Shown in pieces: positions 19,414 through 28,377 of a DNA stretch of 64,000 nt (position 1 is its first letter; each line of letters begins with the position of its first letter). The notes beneath the pieces are model-generated. The model did not search any database. It was not told the origin of the DNA and saw only the letters and a list, made by a program, of their open reading frames with translations. This DNA comes from Rhizobiales bacterium NRL2 (GTDB lineage Bacteria > Pseudomonadota > Alphaproteobacteria > Minwuiales > Minwuiaceae). Both the position numbers and the translations under genes were made by a program. The DNA is taken from NCBI GenBank assembly GCA_001664005.1, contig CP016093.1:2177001-2241000 (forward strand), given 5' to 3'.

Positions 19414-20603
19414 ACGCGCTGACCGCCATCCGGCGTCCGGAGGCCGCGCTCGAGGCGGCCGCCTTCGTCGCCGACCCGGAAGCAGCGGCTGCCGTCCGCG
19501 CGGCGCTTTCCGACCGGTACGGTGCGGATGTGCAGGTTATTGCCGGGGCGAGCGAGCATGCGCTCGACTGGCTGGCGGAGACGCTGACCCCGGGACTTCT
19601 GGTCGTTGATCTTTCCGATTGCGAGGTCCCACTCGAGCGGCTGGAGCGGCTGGCCGAGCATTGTGCGCCGGGCACGAGGGTCATCGCGCTGGGCCTCTGG
19701 AACGATATCGCCCTCTACCGCCGGATGATCGCTCTCGGTGTCGATGACTATCTGACACTGCCGCTCGGTGCGGCGGAATTCCGCGCCGCTCTCGACCGGC
19801 TTTCCACTTCCACGGAGGAGGCCGGTACGGCCGCCGGCGATGGCTCGCATGGCCGCCGGGCGGTGGTCATCGGCGTGCGTGGCGGTGTCGGCGCGACCAC
19901 CGTGGCGCTCGGCCTCGCCTGGGCCCAGGCCCGGGGGAATGACCGGGAATCGTCGGCGCTGCTCGACCTCGACCTGTCCTATGGCGACGCCGCCCTACTG
20001 CTGGACCGGGAGCCGGCCTTCGGACTGGCCGCCGCACTGGCTGCGCCGGACCGGATCGACTCGCTGCTGGTCAGCCGGGCAGGTCTGAAGATCGACGAGC
20101 GCCTGACGATCTACGGCGGCCCCGAAGGCGCGCCGGGCCAGCCCGCGGTTGCGCCGGAGGCGCTCTCCGCCCTGCTGGGGCAGATCGGCGAAGGTCACGG
20201 GACAACGGTCATCGACCTGCCGCGCTGGATGACCGGCCTGTTCGCGCCAGTTGTCGCCGATGCCGTGCGGGTCTTCCTGGTCGCTCAGCCGACGCTGGGG
20301 TGCATGCGCGATGCCATCCGTCTCAGGGAGATGATCTCCGGCCTCTCGTCCGCCTCGGTCGACCTGGTGCTCAACCGGGTGCGCCGCGGCGGTGAAAAGG
20401 AGCTGGAGCCTGCCATGATGGCCAAGGCCTTCGGCGCCAGGCCCCTGGCGGTGTTTCCGGAGGACGCCAGGCTCGCTGTCCGCGCTTCGGCGAAGGCGCG
20501 GCCTATGGTGGCGCTGTCGGGGCGGCGGAGCCCCCACGCACGCGGTTTCGGAGCGCTCTGTGCGGCCCTGACCGGGGCCGGGGCCGCCAGGCGGAGCGAC
20601 TGA
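19410..20603 (+). CDS. cpaE: Pilus localisation protein CpaE/TadZ with degenerate P-loop
   Basis: 397 aa, apparent start TTG 19410 overlapping the cpaD stop. Residues 15-135 are a degenerate receiver-like domain (LLVVDLSDCEVPLERLERL), followed by a ParA/MinD-like ATPase domain. The P-loop reads GVRGGVGATT: both lysines of the deviant Walker A (KGGxGKT) are replaced, by Arg and Ala. TadZ proteins are known to have atypical P-loops and to mark the pole for pilus assembly. ATP hydrolysis may be lost here, though the fold is clear (LLDLDLSYGDAALLL; LVLNRVR). Confidence 0.9.
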   Translation: MNALTAIRRPEAALEAAAFVADPEAAAAVRAALSDRYGADVQVIAGASEHALDWLAETLTPGLLVVDLSDCEVPLERLERLAEHCAPGTRVIALGLWNDIALYRRMIALGVDDYLTLPLGAAEFRAALDRLSTSTEEAGTAAGDGSHGRRAVVIGVRGGVGATTVALGLAWAQARGNDRESSALLDLDLSYGDAALLLDREPAFGLAAALAAPDRIDSLLVSRAGLKIDERLTIYGGPEGAPGQPAVAPEALSALLGQIGEGHGTTVIDLPRWMTGLFAPVVADAVRVFLVAQPTLGCMRDAIRLREMISGLSSASVDLVLNRVRRGGEKELEPAMMAKAFGARPLAVFPEDARLAVRASAKARPMVALSGRRSPHARGFGALCAALTGAGAARRSD

Positions 20604-20607
20604 AGCG

Positions 20608-22185
20608 ATGCTCGGCAAACGCAGGACATCGCCGGCGCAGGCCGGGGCCGCTACGTTGGCCGGCCCGGCGCTATCCCTGGTGGATACGGGTGCTGGAGAT
20701 GCCCCTGAGGCGGTCGCCGACCGGGTGTCGGCCCGGCTGCAACTGGAACTGCCGGCGGGCACGCCGCGCCGGGAGGTCGCCGCCCGGGCTGAGGCCGCCC
20801 TGATCGACGGCCTGGGGAGCGGGGCAGGGATGCCCGATGCGCTGGCGCTGCGCGATCTGGTGACCCGCATCGTCAACACCGTCGCAAGCGACCCCGCGGC
20901 GTGCAAGGCCGACCGTGACGAAAGCGGGCCGGTCGGCGCCGCTTTCTCGGCGGTCTATGGCGCGCTGCTGGACCGGATCGACGCGGCGCGGATCGCGACC
21001 ATGGAACGGGGCGATCTGGCGCGGGAAATCGACCCCGCGATCGGGGAGCTGCTGGTCGAGCAGCAGATCCAGCTGAACTCCGGCGAACAGCGTGATCTCG
21101 TGACCCGAGTACTCGACGAGATGTTGGGTCTCGGCCCGCTGGAGCCGCTGCTGGCCGACGACGACATCGCCGATATCCTGGTCAACGGTGCCGACCAGGT
21201 CTATGTCGAGCGGCGCGGCAAGCTGGAGCGGACCGACGTCCGCTTCCGCGACAACGATCATGTCATGCAGATCGCCGTCCGCATCGCCAGCGGGGTCGGA
21301 CGCCGCATCGACGAAGCGCAGCCGCTGGTCGACGCGCGCCTGCCCGACGGCAGCCGGGTCAACATCATCGCGCCGCCCCTGGCGCTGGACGGGCCTTCCA
21401 TCTCCATCCGCAAGTTCTCCGCCAAGCGCATCACCCTCGACACCATGGCCGAGAGCGGCAGCGTCTCCCGGAACCTCGCCATGGTGCTGAAGATCGCGGC
21501 GCGGGCGCGGCTCAACATCTTGGTCGCCGGCGGCACGGGCTCCGGCAAGACGACCCTGCTCAACGCGCTCTCGCAGCTCATCGACGGCGGCGAGCGTATC
21601 GTCACCATCGAGGACGCCGCGGAACTGCAGCTTCAGCAGCCGCACGTGGTCCGCCTGGAAACACGGCCGGCCAATATCGAAGGCAATGGCGAGATCACGC
21701 AGCGGCATCTGGTGAAGAATGCGCTGCGCATGCGTCCCGACCGCATAATCCTGGGCGAGATCCGGGGCGAGGAAGCGCTGGACGTGCTGCAGGCCATGAA
21801 CACCGGCCATGACGGGTCCATGTCCACCATCCACGCCAACAACCCGCGCGAGGCGCTGACCCGGCTGGAGAACATGGTCGCCATGGCAGGCGTCAAGCTG
21901 CCGACCGAGGCGGTGCGGCGCCAGATCGTGGCCGCGGTCGACCTGATCGTCCATGTCAGCCGCATGCGCGACGGCCGCCGCCGGGTGACCAAGCTCAGCG
22001 AAGTGGTCGGCATGGAAGGCGAGATCATCACCACGCAGGATCTGTTCGCCTTCACGGTGGACGCCGAGGACGAGGGGGGCAATCTGGTGGGCCGCTACGA
22101 AAGTACCGGGCTGCGCCCGGCCTTCCTTCCGCGTGCCGCCTATTTCGGCCTCGACGGGACGTTGCTCGAGGCGATGACGCCATGA
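20608..22185 (+). CDS. cpaF: Tad secretion ATPase CpaF/TadA
   Basis: 525 aa hexameric ATPase that powers Flp pilus assembly. Visible motifs: [19 protein letters not shown] in the N-terminal domain, Walker [15 protein letters not shown], the Asp/His boxes ([34 protein letters not shown]) and [16 protein letters not shown]. It is cytoplasmic at the inner membrane, working with TadB and TadC. The N-terminal 90 residues are low-complexity and less conserved. It starts 4 bp after cpaE and overlaps tadB by 4 bp. Confidence 0.96.
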   Translation: MLGKRRTSPAQAGAATLAGPALSLVDTGAGDAPEAVADRVSARLQLELPAGTPRREVAARAEAALIDGLGSGAGMPDALALRDLVTRIVNTVASDPAACKADRDESGPVGAAFSAVYGALLDRIDAARIATMERGDLAREIDPAIGELLVEQQIQLNSGEQRDLVTRVLDEMLGLGPLEPLLADDDIADILVNGADQVYVERRGKLERTDVRFRDNDHVMQIAVRIASGVGRRIDEAQPLVDARLPDGSRVNIIAPPLALDGPSISIRKFSAKRITLDTMAESGSVSRNLAMVLKIAARARLNILVAGGTGSGKTTLLNALSQLIDGGERIVTIEDAAELQLQQPHVVRLETRPANIEGNGEITQRHLVKNALRMRPDRIILGEIRGEEALDVLQAMNTGHDGSMSTIHANNPREALTRLENMVAMAGVKLPTEAVRRQIVAAVDLIVHVSRMRDGRRRVTKLSEVVGMEGEIITTQDLFAFTVDAEDEGGNLVGRYESTGLRPAFLPRAAYFGLDGTLLEAMTP

Positions 22186-23129
22186 CCGCGGAGCAGGCGC
22201 CGCTGTTGCTCGGCGCGGCCGCGCTGGGGCTCGCGGGCCTGCTGGCGCTGGCGGCGATCATCGCCGCCGATCCGCGGCGGCCGATCCGTGCGCGGGCGCG
22301 CAAGCTCATGGCCCGTGACGGGGGCGGGGAGAAGGCCGTGGCGGCGGTCCGGGCGATCCATCTGGCAAGGCGTGGTCCCCGGCACGGCGCCATCGACCTG
22401 ATGCTGGCGCGCGCCGGCCTGCGTCAACCGCCGCTCAGGCTGGCATTGCAACTCGGCGGTGCGGTCCTTGCCGCGGCGGCGCTGCTCATACTCGTTACTC
22501 CCATGCCGCCTTTGCTGGCAGGCGCATTCGCCGCGTCAGGCGGCGTTCTGCTCGCCTTTGCGGCACTCAAGGTCCTGGCGGCGCGGCGGCGGACCGCGTT
22601 CCTCGACAAGTTTCCCGACGCCATCGGTCTGATGGTCCGGGGGCTGCGCGCCGGCCTGCCGCTCGGTCAGTGCCTGAAATCGGCCGCGGCCGAGAACCGG
22701 GGCGTTCTGGGCGAAGCCTTCGGCGCCATCGTCGACCAGATGCTGCTCGGCCGGCCGCTGGAGACGGCGCTGGCGCGAGCCGATGCCCGGATCGGAATCC
22801 AGGAATTCAGCTTCTTCGCCATGAGTCTGACCATCCAGGCCCGCACCGGCGGCAATCTGGCCGATACTCTGGAGAACCTCGCCGAGACGCTGCGCAAGCG
22901 CCGCCAGCTCAAGCTGAAGATCAAGGCGCTGTCGGGAGAGGCGCGGGCCTCGGCCCTGATCATCGGCGGGCTGCCTTTCGTGGTCGGCGGCATGCTGATG
23001 CTGGTCAGTCCGGGTTATGTCGATGCGCTCTTCGGCGATCCGCGCGGCCAGAAACTGGTCACGCTCGCGCTGGTATCCATGTTGTTCGGCTTCATCGTCA
23101 TGGCCCGCATGATCCGGTTCCGGACATGA
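22182..23129 (+). CDS. tadB: Tad pilus inner-membrane platform protein TadB
   Basis: 315 aa, T2SSF/GspF-type membrane protein. It has N-terminal hydrophobic helices, a cytoplasmic core with FPDAIGLMVRGLRAGLPLGQ and LTIQARTGGNLADTLENLAE, and C-terminal helices ending in ALVSMLFGFIVMARMIRF. These are the family signature motifs. TadB pairs with TadC as the platform above the CpaF ATPase. ATGA overlaps join it to cpaF and tadC. Confidence 0.95.
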   Translation: MTAEQAPLLLGAAALGLAGLLALAAIIAADPRRPIRARARKLMARDGGGEKAVAAVRAIHLARRGPRHGAIDLMLARAGLRQPPLRLALQLGGAVLAAAALLILVTPMPPLLAGAFAASGGVLLAFAALKVLAARRRTAFLDKFPDAIGLMVRGLRAGLPLGQCLKSAAAENRGVLGEAFGAIVDQMLLGRPLETALARADARIGIQEFSFFAMSLTIQARTGGNLADTLENLAETLRKRRQLKLKIKALSGEARASALIIGGLPFVVGGMLMLVSPGYVDALFGDPRGQKLVTLALVSMLFGFIVMARMIRFRT

Positions 23130-24124
23130 GCGACTATCTCGCCAACCTGGCGCCGGGCCTCGACCTGCGCCTGCTGGCGGTGCTGCTGGCCGCTCTGGCT
23201 GCTGCCGTGGTTGCGGGCGTGCTGTCATGGGAGGTGGCGGCGCGCCGTGCACTTGCCCAACGCGTGCGCCGCGTCGGCAACTTCGAAGCCCGCCTGCGCG
23301 AACGCAGCCGGAATGCGGCGGGGCGGCCGTCCGGCGTGCGTGCGATGATGCGCGGGCAGTTGCGCCGCGGCCTGCTGGGGGTCGCGCAACGGCTCGCCGA
23401 TCGCCTGCGGCTGCTGACGTCCAGGGACGCCGAGGCGGTGCGGCTTCGCCTGCTGCGCGCCGGCTGGCACGGGCGCGAGGCGATGGCAGTGTATTATGTC
23501 GCCAAGCTGGTGCTGCCGCTGGCCAGCGCCGCGGTGCTCATCCTGTTTCTGTACCTGCTGGAGACGCCGCGGGTGCCGGATCCCTGGCGGCTCCTGCTGG
23601 CGCTCTTCGCGACCGGTTCTGCCGTGGTTCTGCCCTCGCTGGTGCTGGACCGGCTGGTCGACCGCCGGCAGCGGAATCTCGGCGAGGCATTGCCCGACGC
23701 GCTCGACCTCATGGTGATCTGCTGCGAGGCCGGGCTGGGTCTTAACGCCGCGATCGACCGGGTTGCCCGGGAGATGATCGCGTCCTCGCCCGCCATGGCG
23801 GAGGAGCTGGCCATGACCGCGGCCGAAATCCGGCTGCTGCCGGAGCGCGATCAGGCGCTGGACAATCTTGCCCGGCGGGCGGATTTCCCTGCGATGCAGA
23901 GCGTTGTGCAGACCCTGCGCCAGGCCGCTCGCTTCGGCACCCCGTTCGCCAGGGCCCTGCGGGAACTGGCCGCGGACCTCAGGAACGAGCGGATGCTGCG
24001 CGCCGAGGAGAAGGCGGCGCGCCTGCCGGCAATCCTGACCGTGCCGATGATCTGCTTCATCCTGCCGGCCCTGTTCATCGTCATCCTGACGCCGGCGATC
24101 TTCCGCCTGATGGACAACCTCTGA
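23126..24124 (+). CDS. tadC: Tad pilus inner-membrane platform protein TadC
   Basis: 332 aa from ATG 23126, overlapping the tadB stop. Second T2SSF-domain platform protein: LPDALDLMVICCEAGLGLNA and LRQAARFGTPFARALRELA are the TadC signatures, with terminal hydrophobic helices (PMICFILPALFIVILTPAIF). It is the last gene of the plus-strand tad run. The convergent TadD-like gene ends 7 bp downstream. Confidence 0.95.
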   Translation: MSDYLANLAPGLDLRLLAVLLAALAAAVVAGVLSWEVAARRALAQRVRRVGNFEARLRERSRNAAGRPSGVRAMMRGQLRRGLLGVAQRLADRLRLLTSRDAEAVRLRLLRAGWHGREAMAVYYVAKLVLPLASAAVLILFLYLLETPRVPDPWRLLLALFATGSAVVLPSLVLDRLVDRRQRNLGEALPDALDLMVICCEAGLGLNAAIDRVAREMIASSPAMAEELAMTAAEIRLLPERDQALDNLARRADFPAMQSVVQTLRQAARFGTPFARALRELAADLRNERMLRAEEKAARLPAILTVPMICFILPALFIVILTPAIFRLMDNL

Positions 24125-24131
24125 ACCGGGT

Positions 24132-24974
24132 TCAGGCGCCGCTTTGCCGCGTCAGCAACGCCCGCCGCGCCTCCGCCTGCCGGGCGGGGTCGGCGCCGTA
24201 GAGATCGAGCGCCAGTTCGGAGATGACGGTCAGATTGCGGGCGGCGTCATCCGGCGACAGGTCCATCCGGCCATAGCGCAGCGCCTCGGCCCGTGCGCCC
24301 GAAAGCGCCAGCACCAGAGCCAGATTCTGGCGTTCCGCGGCGGTCGCGCCCGGCGCATCGGCCCTGGAGCGGAGCAGCGTCCCGGCCTCGCCAAAATGGC
24401 CCTGCAGCGCCAGTGACAGCGCCAGGTTCGCGATCAGGCTGCGGCGCTGCGGCGTTTCGGTCAGGCCGCGGCGGTAGTATAGCTGGGCCGTATCGTGGTC
24501 ACCGATCAGATCGTGCGCGACGCCGGTCGCCGACAACAGACCGGGCGAGGGCTCCGGCGAAGCTTCGACGGCTTGCGCGAGCAGGCGGGCGGCGAGTTCG
24601 GGGCGGTCGAGGGCGATGGCGCAGCGGCCATAGCCGGCCAGGGCCTGCGGATCGGCCGGCGACAGCGCCAGAGCCCTGTCGTAGTAGCCGCTGGCGCCGG
24701 TGCAGTCGCCGGCGAGGCGCAGGCTTTCCGCCAGTCCGACCAGCGCAGTCAGGTCATCCGGATTCCGCCGCACTTCGCCGAGATAGAGCGCCGCGGCCGC
24801 CTGGTTGTCGCCGCCGGCGCGGAGTTCGTCCGCGATGGCGATCACCTCGCCCGATGGCGAAGCGGCCGTTGCGTTCGTGGCCGGCGGCGTTTCGTCGAAC
24901 GTGCTGCAGCCCGTCAGCAGAAAGCCGCCAATAAGCGCACTACACAAAATATTCGCGTCAAATTTTAGCCACAT
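24132..24974 (-). CDS. tadD: TadD-like TPR lipoprotein
   Basis: 280 aa. The N-terminus is a lipoprotein signal (LIGGFLLTGCSTFDE). Tandem TPR repeats follow (ALVGLAESLRLAGDCTGASG; ALAGYGRCAIALDRPELAAR; NLALSLALQGHFGEAGTLL). TadD is a TPR pilotin-like protein needed for secretin assembly in Tad systems. Position next to tadC supports this, although it is on the opposite strand. The upstream 90 bp are AT-rich and probably hold its promoter, divergent from the MarR gene. Confidence 0.85.
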   Translation of the reverse strand: MWLKFDANILCSALIGGFLLTGCSTFDETPPATNATAASPSGEVIAIADELRAGGDNQAAAALYLGEVRRNPDDLTALVGLAESLRLAGDCTGASGYYDRALALSPADPQALAGYGRCAIALDRPELAARLLAQAVEASPEPSPGLLSATGVAHDLIGDHDTAQLYYRRGLTETPQRRSLIANLALSLALQGHFGEAGTLLRSRADAPGATAAERQNLALVLALSGARAEALRYGRMDLSPDDAARNLTVISELALDLYGADPARQAEARRALLTRQSGA

Positions 24975-25063
24975 CTTGGGTATTCGGGGCCTCGGTGTCT
25001 CGAAGTACGTAAGTACCTTGGCATATTTACATTAATTTTACGTTAGCCGCCAAGGATAGGGCG

Positions 25064-25561
25064 ATGGATACATCACCAGCAGGACGGATGGAGCGCGGAT
25101 CGATGCCAGTCCAGAACTACATGTCCCTCACGCGGCTGATAGAGCGCATGCACCGCCGCTTTCTCGACGTGCTGCGCAAGGAGCTGATCGCCGAAGGTGT
25201 CCGCGACATCAATGGCGTGCAGTATCTGATGCTCGCGAATATCGGCGATGACGAGATCATGGTCCGCGAGCTGGTGGAGCGCGGCTACTATCTGGGTTCG
25301 AACGTCACCTACAACGTCAAGAAGCTGCTGGATTTCGGCTATGTCGACCAGCGGGGCTCGGAACTCGACAAGCGCGTGATCATGGTCAGCGTTTCGGACA
25401 AGGGCCGGCGGCTGCTGGAAAGGATGCAGCGCCGCGAGCACCTGCACGCCGGCGCATTCGCCGACATGCACTCGATCGAGCAGATGCGCGGCGCGGTCGA
25501 GACGTTGCGCCGGCTGGAACGCGTCTGGGACGATGTCGTCGCCGAAGTCCATGCTGCGTAG
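25064..25561 (+). CDS. MarR-family transcription regulator, LdtR-like
   Basis: 165 aa, ATG 25064 with AAGGA eight bases upstream. Winged-helix MarR fold: MSLTRLIERMHRRFLDVL, DINGVQYLMLANIGDDEI, then the recognition region YYLGSNVTYNVKKLLDFGYV and a wing with LDKRVIMVSVSDKG. The YYLGSNV(T/S)YNVKKL motif matches the LdtR branch of alphaproteobacterial MarR proteins, known for control of cell-wall L,D-transpeptidase and stress genes. It sits between the two arms of the tad locus, so control of pilus genes is possible but not shown. Confidence 0.85.
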   Translation: MDTSPAGRMERGSMPVQNYMSLTRLIERMHRRFLDVLRKELIAEGVRDINGVQYLMLANIGDDEIMVRELVERGYYLGSNVTYNVKKLLDFGYVDQRGSELDKRVIMVSVSDKGRRLLERMQRREHLHAGAFADMHSIEQMRGAVETLRRLERVWDDVVAEVHAA

Positions 25562-25576
25562 GGTCGTGCCGAAGTT

Positions 25577-26131
25577 CTAGTCCAGCTCCGTCAATTCGCC
25601 GACCCGCGGGCGGGCCAGGGCGATGTCACGGAATGCGGGGAACAGATCTTCCTGCAGGGGCAGGGTGACGCCAGGGCTGTAGACGCCCTCCACGATCACG
25701 ACGCTTTCCCCCGGCGCGAGGGTCACCCCGTCGGGCAGTTCGGCGGTCCCGCCGGTGGCGCCGATCCGGCTGCCTTCGGCCAGGCCGCCGCCGGCCACCT
25801 GCCAGCGCACGGTCGGCGGTCCGTCGGCGCTGCCGGTCACGCCGCTGGCGATGAAGCGGCTGCGTTCGGCGGCGCCGAAGGGTGCCATGAGCCGCTCACC
25901 CGACTGGACGATGTTCAACGCCTCGCCCGAACCGAGCGTCAGCGCGCGCGTTGCCGCGTCTGCCATGGTCCACGTGGCGTCCTGCAGCCTGGACTTGAGC
26001 AGGATATAGCGGCCCGCGTCGAAAGCGGTCACTGTCAATCCGATCAGGATGGGCAGCGCCAGGGCGAACTCCAGCGCGGCACTGCCGCCGCGGTCGCTCA
26101 GCAGACGGCGTATCGGCTCAGAAGGGTTCAT
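25577..26131 (-). CDS. TadE/TadF-like pseudopilin
   Basis: 184 aa. The N-terminus has the TadE-type pattern RGGSAALEFALALPILIGLT, a Gly followed by a Glu-containing hydrophobic helix, as in prepilin substrates of CpaA. The rest is a small exported domain (FDAGRYILLKSRLQDATWTM; GVTLAPGESVVIVEGVYSP). Minor pseudopilins of this kind prime or stabilise Flp pili. It overlaps the preceding pseudopilin gene by 14 bp and is last in a three-gene run. Confidence 0.88.
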   Translation of the reverse strand: MNPSEPIRRLLSDRGGSAALEFALALPILIGLTVTAFDAGRYILLKSRLQDATWTMADAATRALTLGSGEALNIVQSGERLMAPFGAAERSRFIASGVTGSADGPPTVRWQVAGGGLAEGSRIGATGGTAELPDGVTLAPGESVVIVEGVYSPGVTLPLQEDLFPAFRDIALARPRVGELTELD

Positions 26132-26660
26132 TCTGCACCGTCAGCGTGGTGGTGAGCACGCGCCCTTCGAACAGCCGGCCGATCCCCGGCGTGATGGCCC
26201 GCCAGACATGTTCCAGACGGTAGACGACGACATCGGACGCGCCGCCGGCGCCCGGGACGCCTGCGCCGTCGTCGCGGATTCCGTTGCCATTGTTGTCCGT
26301 GAACGGCTCCGAAGGGTCGTGGACGCCGTCACCGTCGCTGTCGGTGAACGGCTCGGCCGGCCCGGCCTCGCCGAAGCCGGCGTGAGCCGCAGCGGTCACC
26401 CGGATCTCGTCCGCCGGCACGATGCCCGCGGTGGCCCGCTCGACGGCCGCCGCGATCCAGGCGCCGTCGTCGGGCGCGCGTCCCGTCATGCCCAGCCGCA
26501 CCGCGCGGTGCGCCGCCGTATCCATCGCCTGCCGCGCGAAGCCGATCATGGAGATCTCGAAGACCGTCGTCATCAGGCTCAGCGCAACCCCCGCGATCAG
26601 GGCGAATTCGACCGTACTGGCGCCGCCGCGGTCCCGCAGTAGTCGGGCCAGCGTGCTCAT
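26118..26660 (-). CDS. TadE/TadF-like pseudopilin with Ca-loop-like insert
   Basis: 180 aa. RGGASTVEFALIAGVALSLM is the pseudopilin helix with the conserved Glu. Around residues 105-130 lie two Asp/Asn-rich loops, DSDGDGVHDPSEP and DNNGNGIRDDG, each preceded by EPFT. They resemble DxDxDG calcium-binding loops, a feature not part of the TadE core. The C-terminus (RLEHVWRAITPGIGRLF) is conserved-looking. The start overlaps the VWA gene stop by 4 bp. Confidence 0.85.
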   Translation of the reverse strand: MSTLARLLRDRGGASTVEFALIAGVALSLMTTVFEISMIGFARQAMDTAAHRAVRLGMTGRAPDDGAWIAAAVERATAGIVPADEIRVTAAAHAGFGEAGPAEPFTDSDGDGVHDPSEPFTDNNGNGIRDDGAGVPGAGGASDVVVYRLEHVWRAITPGIGRLFEGRVLTTTLTVQNEPF

Positions 26661-28126
26661 TCGACGATCCTCGGCCGGGTCAGTTCACGCCCGATCGCCC
26701 CGAAGGCGCTGGCCAGGGTCTCGTTGTCGGGCGAATGGAAGTAGTTCTCCGGCCGGCTGGCGCAGGCGCGGTAGAGCGCTTGTGTGCCGCTGTCGGGTGT
26801 GCTGCCGAAGGTGATGGTGAAGATGCGGATGTCCTCGGCCTTCATCGCGTCGCATATGCGCTGCAGCCGACGGTCGACCTCCCGGCGGGCGTCGTTCAGG
26901 GAGCCATAGCCGAAGTCGTGCAGCCGGCCATAGGCGGTGAAGTCGGAGCCGCCCGGCCCGCGGCCGTCATTCTCATCGTGGTCGCGCCAGTCGTAGAACT
27001 GGTTCTGGCCGTCGGTGAGCAGGATCGCCACCTTCTCCATGAGCGGAGTACCCCGGGCCAGGGGCATGGTCTCGGGCGTCGGGCCACCCCACTGGCCCCG
27101 CCAGCGGGGCGAGATGGTGCGCCAGCCCCATGCGAGGCCCAGATTGCCGGTCGTGCCGCCACGGTGCCAGGGCAGCATCTCGTCGATGGCGGCCAGAACC
27201 GTGTCGCGGTGGTTGGTCAGGGAAGTGATCGCCGGCCCGCAGCCCAGATTGGGACCGCGGCCGTTGTTCTGCGCATCGTTGCGCTCGTCGATCTCCGGCC
27301 AGTCGTTGTCGTCGGCCCTGGGGTAGAGGAAGCTCTCGAACGGCGCGGCAGACGGCGGCGTGTCGGTCTGATCGTCACCGGCGCCGCGCGCCATGACGCA
27401 GCCCTTCCAGGCGCCCGGATGGAACGGGCTTTCTCCCGACAGGGCCGGGTCGCTGAGCCGCAACCAATCCTGTCGGTGGGCGCCCACATTGACGGTCGCC
27501 GTATAGGGGACGACGGACACCCACAGGTCGTCCAGGCGCTCGTTCTCTCCGTAAAGATCCTGCACCAGCCCCCGGGCCGCCGCCTTCATGGCGTCGATCT
27601 TGCCGCCCGAGCGCATGGAGCCGGTGTTGTCCATGATCAGCGCCACCTCGGCGCCGCCATTGATCCGCTCCACCACCGTGCGCCGGTTCAGGTCGATGCT
27701 GTCGATGTCAAGCACGCCAAGGAAGACGGTTGGCAGCGCCAGGCTGGCCTGCGCCGTGACGAAGTCACCGCGGGCATCGGTCGTCACGCCGAAGCCGGTG
27801 AGGGTCGCGCCCATGAATCCGGGCGGGAAATTGGCGTCGAACCAGCGCCGGGCCTCGGGCTCGACGGCGGCCCCCCGCGGCAGACGCCCTGCCGCCAGCG
27901 CGGCCGCGTCGAGGGCGCGCGCCAAGCGGGACTGGGTGATCATGGCCAGGCTGGAATCGACGGCAACCCCGACAGCGGCGGTCATGGGCAGCAACGCGAC
28001 CGCCACCAGGGCGGCCATGCCGCCATCACGGGCCCGCAGCAGGCGCCGGGCGATGCCCGACAGCGCGGGGCGTGCACCGCTGCCAGCGCTTCGTCGCTTT
28101 CCCCGCCATGTCCCGTGTCCCGTCAT
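26657..28126 (-). CDS. TadG-like pilus protein with VWA domain
   Basis: 489 aa from ATG 28126; a longer TTG start at 28231 was judged less likely. DGGMAALVAVALLPMTAAVG is the TadE/TadG-type N-terminal helix, and MITQSRLARALDAAALAAG is typical of TadG. A von Willebrand factor A region follows with the MIDAS-like VALIMDNTGSMRSGGKIDAM and a later VAILLTDGQNQFYD. Several Asp/Asn-rich stretches (ENDGRGPGGSD) occur. It is probably an exported, surface-exposed minor component with adhesion potential. It is first in the three-gene pseudopilin operon. Confidence 0.88.
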   Translation of the reverse strand: MTGHGTWRGKRRSAGSGARPALSGIARRLLRARDGGMAALVAVALLPMTAAVGVAVDSSLAMITQSRLARALDAAALAAGRLPRGAAVEPEARRWFDANFPPGFMGATLTGFGVTTDARGDFVTAQASLALPTVFLGVLDIDSIDLNRRTVVERINGGAEVALIMDNTGSMRSGGKIDAMKAAARGLVQDLYGENERLDDLWVSVVPYTATVNVGAHRQDWLRLSDPALSGESPFHPGAWKGCVMARGAGDDQTDTPPSAAPFESFLYPRADDNDWPEIDERNDAQNNGRGPNLGCGPAITSLTNHRDTVLAAIDEMLPWHRGGTTGNLGLAWGWRTISPRWRGQWGGPTPETMPLARGTPLMEKVAILLTDGQNQFYDWRDHDENDGRGPGGSDFTAYGRLHDFGYGSLNDARREVDRRLQRICDAMKAEDIRIFTITFGSTPDSGTQALYRACASRPENYFHSPDNETLASAFGAIGRELTRPRIVE

Positions 28127-28377
28127 GCCCCGGATTGCCTGTCCTTCGGAAGCCCACTCGGATCCGCCGAGCCACTGATACGGCCCGGCGCCCGACAGCG
28201 TTCTTTTTCGCCCAGACCCCGGAAAACTCAATTTTTTCTATTTGATCCGAATTCGAACCATCGTCGTGGTTCCCGGCCGGACGGGCGCGCGGGGGAGTGG
28301 CTTGACCGGCCGGATAAAGCAACTGTTAAGCTTGATCGCATAGCTATGGGGCCGGCCAGCGTATCCGGGAGTGAAGC

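Noticed and set aside
28229-28260. GGTTCGAATTCGG sequence upstream of the VWA gene as a seventh array element
   Set aside because: It differs from CGGTTCAAA at one core base and the gene it precedes belongs to the tad locus; too weak to group with the array.
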